A stretch of 5,927 bases of DNA from Thermoplasmata archaeon (GTDB taxonomy: Archaea > Thermoplasmatota > Thermoplasmata > Lutacidiplasmatales > UBA184): assembly GCA_030042955.1 (NCBI GenBank), contig JASHYQ010000140.1, positions 1-5,927 on the forward strand, written 5' to 3'. A model generated the notes under the pieces. It had not been told where the DNA came from. It worked only from the letters and a program-made list of their open reading frames with translations, and did no database searches. Below are positions 1 through 5,462 of the stretch, one piece after another. Numbering within the stretch: the first letter of the stretch is position 1; each line of letters opens with the position of its first letter. The position numbers and the translations under genes were made by a program.

Positions 1-1
1 G

Positions 2-550
2 CTCGCCGAGGCGCGCATCCTCAGCCCGGGTCCGGTGGACCTGGCCGATTGGACGGAGGAGGTTCGACGGTTTCCGGGCGTCAGGCAGGTCGACCTGCAG
101 CTCGAAGGACCGGGGCGCGTCCTTTCTCGGGTCGTCCTCTCGACCGGCTTGGTCGAGAAGGTGGTCCAGAAGCACCGCGTGCTGGCCCGCTACCCCCTCG
201 TCATCCAGGACGGGTGGCTGCGGTTTGAGACCCTCGCTACCCCTTCTCAGATTAAGCCCTTCTTAGGTGAGGTCGAACGTCGGGCGGGCCCGAGCCAGGT
301 CGAGTCGGTCCGGCACCACTCGGTCACGCTCGGGAGCCTCGGGCTCACTCCCTCCCAGGACACCGTGTTCCGGGCGGCGCTGCGCACCGGCTACTTCAGC
401 GTCCCCCGTCGGATCTCCGTGAGCGGCCTCGCCCAGCAGCTCGGCCGCAGCAAGTCCAGCACCTCCGAGATGCTCTCGAAAATCCACCAGCGGCTCGCCG
501 AGTCGGCGCTCCAGCTCGACCTGGCTCCGATCCTGGCTAAGACTTCCTAG
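2..550 (+). CDS. HTH_10 (bat-type) transcriptional regulator, 5' end missing
   Basis: This is the C-terminal 182 residues of an archaeal DNA-binding regulator; the gene begins before the window. The frame is open from base 2, and the residues before the GTG at 35 align with the neighbouring paralog (LAEARIL against LTETRIL), so 35 is not a real start. The upstream part is an alpha/beta sensor-like domain of unknown ligand. The last 55 or so residues hold the helix-turn-helix, with the core SVSGLAQQLGRSKSSTSEML, matching the bat-type HTH_10 family. Members of this family are cytoplasmic DNA-binding proteins that control transcription, often in response to a small-molecule or redox input. The protein is about 70% identical to the next gene over its first part and identical over its last 54 shared residues. 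The stop is TAG at 548-550. The target genes cannot be read from the sequence. Confidence 0.85.
   Translation, partial: LAEARILSPGPVDLADWTEEVRRFPGVRQVDLQLEGPGRVLSRVVLSTGLVEKVVQKHRVLARYPLVIQDGWLRFETLATPSQIKPFLGEVERRAGPSQVESVRHHSVTLGSLGLTPSQDTVFRAALRTGYFSVPRRISVSGLAQQLGRSKSSTSEMLSKIHQRLAESALQLDLAPILAKTS
365..522 (+). repeat. Near-identical 158-bp direct repeat, copy 1 (HTH-coding)
   Basis: These 158 bases match 1348-1505 at a constant offset of 983 bp with a single difference (G at 436, A at 1419). They encode the whole helix-turn-helix end of the first regulator. Flanking homologous sequence is clearly more diverged, including at silent sites. The identity therefore looks like recent homogenisation rather than only protein-level constraint. 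Confidence 0.9.
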
Positions 551-747
551 GGGTGCGACGCTCGCCCATATCGACCGATTCGTGCGCGAGCCCTCCGGGG
601 ACCCGACGAGACTCGTCGAGGCGGTCCTCGAGCTCGACCTCGCCCGACGGCCGGCCCGGGTTGAGGAACGGTTCGACGGTTGGATATACCGAGTACCTCG
701 TATCCCCGAGCGAGGCGGACGCAGTAGGGCCGCCGTCGGGGGGGCGC
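551..747 (+). other. Gap between tandem regulators with a coding-like remnant
   Basis: No complete gene is visible here. Roughly 552-680, read in the frame starting at base 552, has a coding-like composition: by hand count about 84% GC at first, 49% at second and 81% at third positions over 43 codons. It yields a protein-like stretch (LAHIDRFVREPSGDP and onward) that has no ATG and runs on into the next gene out of frame. A minus-strand frame ending in the first regulator has the same position pattern, so strand is uncertain. A short gene remnant is the simplest reading. The frame of the next regulator has an atypical pattern here (high second-position GC, Ser/Arg-rich product), so that gene should not be extended to the GTG at 553. 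Confidence 0.3.
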
Positions 748-800
748 ATGGCCAGGAGCGGTCGCATCGCGAGGGTGCGGAACGCGTTGTCGAACCGTTC
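666..800. repeat. 12-bp inverted repeat flanking the start of the second regulator
   Basis: GAACGGTTCGAC at 666-677 is the exact reverse complement of GTCGAACCGTTC at 789-800. The arms are 111 bp apart, and each contains the 10-bp self-complementary core GAACGGTTC or its near equivalent. The left arm sits directly before a TATA-like element, and the right arm lies just inside the predicted coding region. A paired operator for an autoregulating HTH protein would look like this, but chance is not excluded. Confidence 0.35.
681..690 (+). promoter_or_regulatory. Possible archaeal TATA-like element for the second regulator
   Basis: TGGATATACC is one of the few AT-rich spots in this GC-rich gap. 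It lies about 62 bases before the chosen ATG at 748, so a start of transcription near 710 would give a leader of roughly 35-40 nt. It follows the left arm of the inverted repeat immediately. Support is positional only. Confidence 0.25.
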
Positions 801-1524
801 GACACGGGCCGGGGTCCCGGCGCGGTTCCTGCGGCTGAGGGCGCTGGAGCCTCGTCAGTCCTACGCGGTCTACGGCATTGCGCTTCGGATGCCACCGAAC
901 ACGCTCGCGACGGCCTTCACCGTCGCCCACCCCGACCTTCGACTCGAGGTCATCAACCGCATGTCGGTCGACCCCGACCTGACGCTCACCGAGACGCGTA
1001 TCCTCGGACCGGAGCCGGCCGACCTCTCGGAATGGCGGGAGGAGATCGGGCGGTTCCCGGGGGTCGAGCAGGTCGAGATACACCAGGAAGGCGCCGGCCG
1101 CGTCCTGTGCCGGACTCTCGTCTCGACCAACCAGGTGGAGCGGGTGATCCAGAGGCATCGAGTACTCGCGCGCTACCCGCTGGTCATCCAAAATGGTTGG
1201 GTTCGGTTCGAGACGCTCGCCACGCCCTCTCAGATCCGACCGTTCCTGCGCGAGGTGGAACGTCGGGTCGGCCCAAGCCACGTGGAATCGGTCCGACGTC
1301 ACTCGGTCGGGCTCGGGAGCCTCGGGCTCACCTCCTCCCAAGAGACGGTGTTCCGGGCGGCGCTGCGCACCGGCTACTTCAGCGTCCCCCGTCGGATCTC
1401 CGTGAGCGGCCTCGCCCAACAGCTCGGCCGCAGCAAGTCCAGCACCTCCGAGATGCTCTCGAAAATCCACCAGCGGCTCGCCGAGTCGGCGCTCCAGCTC
1501 GACCTCGTCCCGTTCCTGGGTTAG
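748..1524 (+). CDS. HTH_10 (bat-type) transcriptional regulator, tandem paralog
   Basis: A 258-residue DNA-binding regulator of the archaeal bat-type family. The conserved N-terminal domain begins near residue 40 (YAVYGIALRMPPN), followed by the HPDLRLEVINRM segment. The HTH lies at about residues 217-253 and has the same core as the first gene. The start is uncertain. ATG 748 keeps the whole N-terminal domain. ATG 889 (211 aa) would cut its first strand. GTG 553 (323 aa) adds a Ser/Arg-rich stretch with non-coding composition. An in-frame GTG at 775 is also possible. The gene is a tandem duplicate of the preceding regulator, gapless over about 520 bp. Its upstream region has a TATA-like box and an inverted repeat, so it may be transcribed separately and possibly regulate itself. 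The ligand and targets are unknown. Confidence 0.85.
   Translation: MARSGRIARVRNALSNRSTRAGVPARFLRLRALEPRQSYAVYGIALRMPPNTLATAFTVAHPDLRLEVINRMSVDPDLTLTETRILGPEPADLSEWREEIGRFPGVEQVEIHQEGAGRVLCRTLVSTNQVERVIQRHRVLARYPLVIQNGWVRFETLATPSQIRPFLREVERRVGPSHVESVRRHSVGLGSLGLTSSQETVFRAALRTGYFSVPRRISVSGLAQQLGRSKSSTSEMLSKIHQRLAESALQLDLVPFLG
1348..1505 (+). repeat. Near-identical 158-bp direct repeat, copy 2 (HTH-coding)
   Basis: Partner of 365-522, with one mismatch in 158 bases. It covers codons for 54 consecutive residues that are identical in both regulators. Identity breaks down abruptly just after the GACCT at its end, where the two C-terminal tails diverge. Confidence 0.9.
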
Positions 1525-1651
1525 GGCGAACGGAGGCACCGATCGCGGTCCCGCCCAGGCACCAGCCGGGCGTGAGGTCCCGAGCGTCCCGGGACCATGG
1601 TCTCGGGCGCACTCGTCCTCGAATGGCGGGATACTACCTTCGGGGCGCCAA

Positions 1652-1849
1652 ATGACGCCCCCTCCGGAGTCGATGATGAACCGGGTCGACCAGTGGCAGT
1701 GCGGTTTCCTGCTCTCCGATGCGAAGGGCACCGTCCAGAGGCGTGCTCTCCTCGACCTGGCGCAGAAGGTGAGCTCGAAGCCCCGGTGGTGCGCGACCCA
1801 GCGGCTCGAGGAAGTCGACGGGGAACCGAATCTTCTTCCGCCACGATGA
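1652..1849 (+). CDS. Small hypothetical protein (65 aa) overlapping the acetyltransferase start
   Basis: I do not recognise the product, and it has no clear membrane segment or known motif. Support comes from composition and layout. By hand count the GC content is about 63%, 48% and 82% at codon positions 1, 2 and 3, the pattern expected for a real gene in this genome, and no other frame here shows it. The stop TGA at 1847-1849 overlaps the ATG of the acetyltransferase at 1846 (ATGA), a common arrangement in translationally coupled genes. The protein begins MTPPPESMMNRVDQWQCGF, so translation could also start at either Met of the MM pair (1673 or 1676). It contains two Cys and three Trp-rich spots but no zinc-binding pattern. 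It could also be the fragment of a decayed gene. Confidence 0.4.
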   Translation: MTPPPESMMNRVDQWQCGFLLSDAKGTVQRRALLDLAQKVSSKPRWCATQRLEEVDGEPNLLPPR

Positions 1850-2469
1850 GTTGTCCGTCTACTGGCTTGTCGCGACCGAGGCGTTCGGAGAGGCAGCCCG
1901 TAGAAACGGTCGAGCTCTCGCCCTCATCCTGGGCTGATTTCGAGAGACTGTTTCGAAGATACCACGGCGTGCAGGCCGGATGTTGGTGCATGTTCTATCA
2001 TCGTGAAGGCCCAACGGGGCCTCTTCAGAACAAGAGCCGTCAGGAGGCGAACAGGCGCGACCATCACGCCCTGCTGCTGCGAGGGCATGCCCACGGAATC
2101 CTAGTGTACCGAGACGGCAAACCGATTGGATGGTGTCAATTCGGTCGCCGCGAAGACCTGCCGAGGGTCGAACGCGGACGCAAGTACAGGTCCATGGCCA
2201 GTACTCTCGGCCCCCCTCCGAGCTGGCGGATCACCTGTTTCTTCGTGGATCGACCGTGTCGAAGGTCCGGAGTAGCGCGGGTCGCCCTTCATGCGGCGCT
2301 GGAGGCGATACGGCGTCGTGGAGGCGGAATCGTGGAAGCGTACCCGGCGACGAGCGGGAGAGCGGTGGCAACTTGGTTCGGGACGATTGGCATGTTCGAA
2401 CGGGAGGGGTTTGCCGTCGTCCGGCCGTTCGGGCAGAGCAATGTGCTCGTCCGCAGAGAGATTCGGTGA
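1846..2469 (+). CDS. GNAT family N-acetyltransferase (copy A)
   Basis: A 207-residue cytoplasmic acetyltransferase expected to transfer an acetyl group from acetyl-CoA to an amine; the substrate is not predictable. Landmarks in order are GCWC at 45-48, IGWCQFG at 94-100, WRITCFFVDR at 127-136, the acetyl-CoA-binding motif R139-x-x-G142-x-A144, GGGIVEAYP at 159-167 and GTIGMFEREGF at 179-189. These blocks recur in the second GNAT at 3358-3957, so the two are paralogs. The frame stays open upstream to 1597, but that extension has poor coding composition and overlaps the small ORF at 1652-1849, so ATG 1846 is preferred. The first 20 residues are Arg/Ser-rich and poorly conserved, so the true start may be slightly later. 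No Shine-Dalgarno motif is visible. Confidence 0.85.
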   Translation: MSCPSTGLSRPRRSERQPVETVELSPSSWADFERLFRRYHGVQAGCWCMFYHREGPTGPLQNKSRQEANRRDHHALLLRGHAHGILVYRDGKPIGWCQFGRREDLPRVERGRKYRSMASTLGPPPSWRITCFFVDRPCRRSGVARVALHAALEAIRRRGGGIVEAYPATSGRAVATWFGTIGMFEREGFAVVRPFGQSNVLVRREIR

Positions 2470-2574
2470 GATTCTCTCGGCGTGGCGCAGACGAGCGCCC
2501 TCGGGTACGACCTCGGCAGATTGGATTCGGAGACAGGGTGCGGCCGCAGGGGGAGACGAGCCTGAGGCCCGGCT

Positions 2575-2581
2575 CAAATAC
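2575..2581 (+). promoter_or_regulatory. Candidate TATA box for a leaderless hydrolase transcript
   Basis: CAAATAC is centred about 25 bases before the ATG at 2603, in an otherwise GC-rich 133-bp gap. That spacing is what archaeal TBP-dependent promoters show when transcription starts at the first base of the start codon. No strong Shine-Dalgarno motif precedes the ATG, which agrees with leaderless initiation. The evidence is positional only. Confidence 0.4.
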
Positions 2582-2602
2582 GGGCACCAACTAAAGGGTC
2601 GC

Positions 2603-3187
2603 ATGGCTGAAGTCCTCCTCTTCCACCACGCTCAGGGGCAGACGGCTGGATTCCTCGCCTTCGCGGACCGGCTTCGTCGCGACCGGAACACGGTGCACAC
2701 TCCGGACCTGTATGACGGCCATACGTTCGCCTCCATCGACGAAGGTGTCGCGTACGCGAAGAAGGTCGGTTTCGGCGTGATTGCCGACCGGGGTAGGAAG
2801 GCCGCCGAAGGCCTTCCGAACGGCCTGGTCTACGCCGGCTTCTCGCTCGGCGTGATGCCTGCGCAATCCCTCGCCCAGACCCGACCCGGCGCGAAGGGTG
2901 CGCTCCTCTTCTCCGCAGCCTTCCCCGCCGAAGAGTTCGGGAGCGCGTGGCCCGAGGGTGTCCCGTTGCAGATCCATATGATGGAAGAGGACAAGTGGGT
3001 GCAGGAAGGAGACCTTGATGCTGCCCGCAAGCTGGTCAGCAGTGTCAAAAATAGCGAGCTCTTCCTGTACCCCGGTAATCGCCACCTTTTCGCGGACAGC
3101 AGCCTCTCCGACTACGACCCGAAAGCGGCCGCCCAGCTGACGGAGCGTGTTCTCGCCTTCCTGAAGCGGACAGACTCCAAGGGGTGA
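2603..3187 (+). CDS. Dienelactone hydrolase family protein (alpha/beta hydrolase)
   Basis: A 194-residue alpha/beta hydrolase of the dienelactone hydrolase type, a soluble enzyme expected to cleave a lactone or ester; its physiological substrate is unknown. The first strand and oxyanion region is VLLFHHAQG at 4-12. The nucleophile elbow is G79-F-S81-L-G83, the likely acid is D130 (MEEDKW), and the catalytic histidine is H161 (GNRHLF). Classical dienelactone hydrolases use Cys as nucleophile, so S81 marks a different subgroup. The sequence closely recalls a compact (about 190 aa) type common in Actinobacteria, which suggests horizontal transfer. The open frame extends upstream to 2291 but overlaps the acetyltransferase, and ATG 2603 starts exactly at the family N-terminus. 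It sits between two paralogous acetyltransferases, 133 bp after one and 170 bp before the other. Confidence 0.9.
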   Translation: MAEVLLFHHAQGQTAGFLAFADRLRRDRNTVHTPDLYDGHTFASIDEGVAYAKKVGFGVIADRGRKAAEGLPNGLVYAGFSLGVMPAQSLAQTRPGAKGALLFSAAFPAEEFGSAWPEGVPLQIHMMEEDKWVQEGDLDAARKLVSSVKNSELFLYPGNRHLFADSSLSDYDPKAAAQLTERVLAFLKRTDSKG

Positions 3188-3311
3188 GTTGCTCGGGGCA
3201 CGGGACGGGACTTCCTCCTTGAACTTCCGAGAGGAGTGGTAGGCCTCCGCGCGTCCCTCGGCCGCGCCCGCGAACTTGAAGCCTCAGGCAGGGAAGGACG
3301 CACGAGCGAAG

Positions 3312-3318
3312 ACATATC
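3312..3318 (+). promoter_or_regulatory. Possible TATA-like element before the second acetyltransferase
   Basis: ACATATC is the only AT-rich spot in the 170-bp gap after the hydrolase. It lies about 43 bases before ATG 3358, which would give a leader of some 15-20 nt. No Shine-Dalgarno motif precedes the ATG. The rest of the gap (3188-3357) shows no gene or clear terminator. Confidence 0.22.
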
Positions 3319-3357
3319 CCGCCACGACTGTCCCGGGTCACCGCCGCAGCGCGCGCC

Positions 3358-3957
3358 ATGTCTCTCACCTCGAAACCGCTCTCCTCCCATACTTGGCCCG
3401 CCTTCGCTCGCCTCGTTGAGAAGCACGGTGGAATCTTCGGCGGATGCTGGTGCATCTCGTTTCATCTCGAGGCCGGGGAAGGGAAGCGCGGCGCGGCGGC
3501 GTACCGAGCGATGAAAGAGGCGCGAGTGCGGGAAGGCCGTGCGCATGCCGCGCTCGTCTTCGACGGGCCGAACGCCATCGGGTGGTGCCAGTTCGGTCCC
3601 ACGGCGGAACTTCCCAACATCCGGAGCAAGAAGAGCTACGAGAAGGGATTGCGCAAGCTTCCCGACTGGCGCATCACGTGCTTCTTCATCGACCGGGAAC
3701 GCCGGGGGGAAGGCATCGCGACCCTCGCCCTTCATGAGGCGCTTCGATCCATCGCTCAACTCGGCGGCGGAACGGTCGAAGGTTATCCCGAGGACTACAC
3801 GGACGAAAGGACCTCCTCCTCTTTCCTGTGCAGCGGGACTCTCGGCATGTTCGAGAAGGCGGGATTCCGGAAGACGCGCAAGATCGCAATGCGCCGGTGG
3901 GTCGTGGAACGAAGTATTCCCCCGGCTCGGGCGAGGCGAGAAGCGGGTCGTGCCTAG
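3358..3957 (+). CDS. GNAT family N-acetyltransferase (copy B)
   Basis: A 199-residue acetyl-CoA-dependent acetyltransferase with unknown substrate, paralogous to the copy at 1846-2469. Shared blocks are GCWC (29-32), IGWCQFG (74-80), WRITCFFIDR (104-113), the acetyl-CoA motif R116-x-x-G119-x-A121, GGGTVEGYP (136-144) and GTLGMFEKAGF (160-170). Relative to copy A it lacks the long N-terminal tail and has a shorter loop before WRITCFF. It gains a basic C-terminal tail of about 15 residues after the last conserved block. ATG 3358 is chosen because MSLTSKPLSSHTWPAFARLV begins where this family normally begins. The two acetyltransferases flank the hydrolase, all in one orientation. A local duplication followed by divergence, or joint import, would both explain this. 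Confidence 0.87.
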   Translation: MSLTSKPLSSHTWPAFARLVEKHGGIFGGCWCISFHLEAGEGKRGAAAYRAMKEARVREGRAHAALVFDGPNAIGWCQFGPTAELPNIRSKKSYEKGLRKLPDWRITCFFIDRERRGEGIATLALHEALRSIAQLGGGTVEGYPEDYTDERTSSSFLCSGTLGMFEKAGFRKTRKIAMRRWVVERSIPPARARREAGRA

Positions 3958-4308
3958 CCCTTGGGTTAGGCCTCCACGGTTGCTGGCGCCGACTGTCCAG
4001 TGGTTCCAGGAGGGGGACCTTGCTCCCCAAGGGTGACTTTCATCGTGGCGGGTGCGTCGCCAGCCAAGGACGTGGAGTAAACCTCCGCGCGAGCCGCTCA
4101 CAGATTACGACCCCCAAATCAACAGAGGGGACCGCTGCGAAGGAATGGTGACCTGGCCCCCAATGGGAGATCGGATTCGAACACGTCGCGTGAAGCACGA
4201 GCGTCTAGTCTGGAGTTCTACCTCGAAGGGCTATCTGATTCTAGGCGCCAAGCGACCCTTGTGCCAAACGATTTTGAGGGGCCACCCGGTACTTGGGACG
4301 GCCGTCCG
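3958..4308. other. 351-bp gap without a convincing gene
   Basis: The longest frame here, 4052-4312 plus strand, has only about 63% third-position GC over its last 54 codons and gives no recognisable protein, so I do not call it, although it too ends in an ATGA overlap with the next gene. An 8-bp inverted repeat (CCCTTGGG at 3958-3965, CCCAAGGG at 4026-4033) starts one base after the acetyltransferase stop; the 60-bp spacing and absence of a T-run make it a weak terminator candidate. At 4163-4181 a stretch resembles the complement of a tRNA 3' end, but the T-stem does not pair. The gap is less GC-rich than the flanking genes. Confidence 0.4.
4271..4277 (+). promoter_or_regulatory. Possible TATA-like element for the membrane protein gene
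   Basis: ATTTTGA follows the A-rich CCAAACG, which could act as a BRE-like flank. It is centred about 35 bases before the ATG at 4309, implying a leader of roughly 10 nt. Position and AT content are the only support. Confidence 0.25.
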
Positions 4309-4815
4309 ATGAGCGCATGGGACAACTTCTTCGTCGCGCAGGTCGGAGCGTCGGCCGCGCTCGCCGGGCTGCTGTTTGTCGGAGTCTCGATCAACATCTC
4401 CCGACTCCTGCAGCAACCAGGCCTTCTGGACAGGGCGCTCCAAGCGCTCACACTCCTCATCACCATCCTAGTCATCGCTTCGCTCGGCCTTGTCCCGGTT
4501 TCGACGAGCGTCGAGCTCGGAATCGAGATCCTCGTTGCCGGCGGAGCTGCGCTGGTGATCCTCACGGCCCTCTCGCGCCAGGTCTATAAGCACACCGAGT
4601 CGAGGCACGGGGGACTCGCCCAGTCCTCAACCGCGTTGATTGAATCCGCCTCGGCTCTCTACTTGGCGTCGGGGGCGGCCCTCCTCATCATCGGGTGGGT
4701 TGGCATTGATCTGGTCGTCGCCGCAATCCTCCTTTCCTACGTAATCTCGATCATAATCGCGTGGGTCCTGCTCGTGGAGGTCAACCGGTTGCCGCCTCCG
4801 TCAGCCCGAGTCTAG
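4309..4815 (+). CDS. Five-helix integral membrane protein, function unknown
   Basis: A 168-residue membrane protein with about five hydrophobic segments: residues 7-29, 43-64, 67-88, 113-130 and 134-158. The N-terminal block WDNFFVAQVGASAALAG is distinctive and matches a family of short hypothetical membrane proteins, common in high-GC bacteria and some archaea, that are sometimes loosely labelled as FtsH-protease modulators; I do not regard that label as established. A loop at about 89-112 carries charged and His residues (YKHTESRH). No catalytic motif or signal peptide is visible. The frame is open from GTG 4261, but the 16 extra residues are Pro/Gly-rich, and MSAWDNFF at 4309 is the usual N-terminus of such proteins. 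It stands alone, with a 351-bp gap before it and a gene remnant after it. Confidence 0.8.
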   Translation: MSAWDNFFVAQVGASAALAGLLFVGVSINISRLLQQPGLLDRALQALTLLITILVIASLGLVPVSTSVELGIEILVAGGAALVILTALSRQVYKHTESRHGGLAQSSTALIESASALYLASGAALLIIGWVGIDLVVAAILLSYVISIIIAWVLLVEVNRLPPPSARV

Positions 4816-4838
4816 TCATCGGCTTTGGCTCTTACTGA

Positions 4839-5423
4839 CCGGATCAGCGCCGTGCAACCAGCCCTCGATGCGAGCCGCTCGACCTTCCCATTTCGGAGGA
4901 GCTCGGAGAGTGGTCGAAAGAGGAGTTCAAGGCGGCGACCATCGTCCAGTCCGGGGTCTACCGGCTCCTCAAGGACGACGGAAAGTGGGTCGCTCACGGC
5001 CGCGGCTATGCGGACAAGGAGCTCCCCTGGGGCCGGATCGACCGGGCCTGGCGGGCCGGGAAGCGCGAGCTCACCGCCCTCTCTCGCCGGAAGCGGTTCA
5101 TCGGTCTCGGAGCGACCCTCCAATCGGAGGACTGGAGCCTCTGGCGGAGGTTCGTTCCCCTACCCCGGGACGTGCAGCTCGCTGCCGTGGGGAAGAGGAT
5201 CGACCTGCACCCGCCCCCGACGTGGACCCTGACGGACAATCCTGCGACTCGACCCCACCCGACCAAGCCGTACGACCCCGTTACAATGGAAGGCTACGAC
5301 CCCGAGTCTACACCTTGGAGGCCGAAGTGGGAGGACCCAGGGGCCGCGACGGTTGAGGATTGGGAGCTAAGTTGCGAATCGTCCCCGTCTCACCCGTCAG
5401 GTGCGCACAAGGGCGGCAAGTGA
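4839..5423 (+). pseudogene. Start-less C-terminal gene remnant, possibly element-encoded DNA polymerase
   Basis: An open frame of 194 codons bounded upstream by TGA at 4836-4838. It contains no ATG, GTG or TTG until GTG 5172, yet the part before 5172 is clearly protein-like: EELGEWSKEEF, SGVYRLLKDDGKWVAHGRGY (38-57), KELPWGRIDRAWRAGKREL, RRKRFIGLGATL and EDWSLWRRFVPLPRDVQL. The coding frame thus begins mid-protein, as expected for a gene whose 5' part was deleted. A segment giving a surface tyrosine, then a Lys/Gly loop and an RG motif, followed by a basic Trp-rich region, recalls the C-terminal part of virus- or plasmid-encoded B-family-type DNA polymerases; this is a resemblance from memory, without catalytic motifs to confirm it. 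The tail from about 125 is Pro-rich. It starts right after the membrane protein stop. Alternatives are use of a rare start such as ATT 4890, or a sequencing frameshift. Confidence 0.6.
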
Positions 5424-5462
5424 CTTCTTTAGTCGGATGGCAATCTCGCACCGAGTCCGTAC

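Noticed and set aside
553..747. N-terminal extension of the second regulator from GTG 553
   Set aside because: Composition by codon position is atypical in this frame (second position about 81% GC) and the product is Ser/Arg-rich low complexity with no counterpart in the family.
582..1655. 357-codon plus-strand frame overlapping the second regulator
   Set aside because: Past about 700 it is only a shadow of the regulator in another frame; just its first 40 or so codons look coding, and those are described as a possible remnant.
547..1731. 394-codon minus-strand open frame opposite the second regulator
   Set aside because: It is antisense to a clearly homologous HTH_10 gene, its product is Arg/Pro-rich without domains, and the same antisense pattern recurs opposite the first regulator simply because the two genes are duplicates.
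1597..1845. Upstream extension of the first acetyltransferase to ATG 1597
   Set aside because: The region shows coding composition in a different frame (the 65-codon ORF), and the added 83 residues have no GNAT-family counterpart.
3958..4033. 8-bp inverted repeat after the second acetyltransferase as a terminator
   Set aside because: The arms are 60 bp apart and no T-run follows, so it does not fit a known terminator type; archaeal terminators are usually plain T-tracts.
4146..4235. Possible minus-strand tRNA around GGATTCGAAC
   Set aside because: The T-stem halves (ACGTG and CCGAT) pair at only the outer and inner positions, and no anticodon stem-loop with a proper 5-bp stem can be drawn from the adjoining bases.
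4052..4312. 86-codon plus-strand frame before the membrane protein, ending in an ATGA overlap
   Set aside because: Third-position GC is only about 63% and the translation resembles no protein; the overlap alone is not enough.
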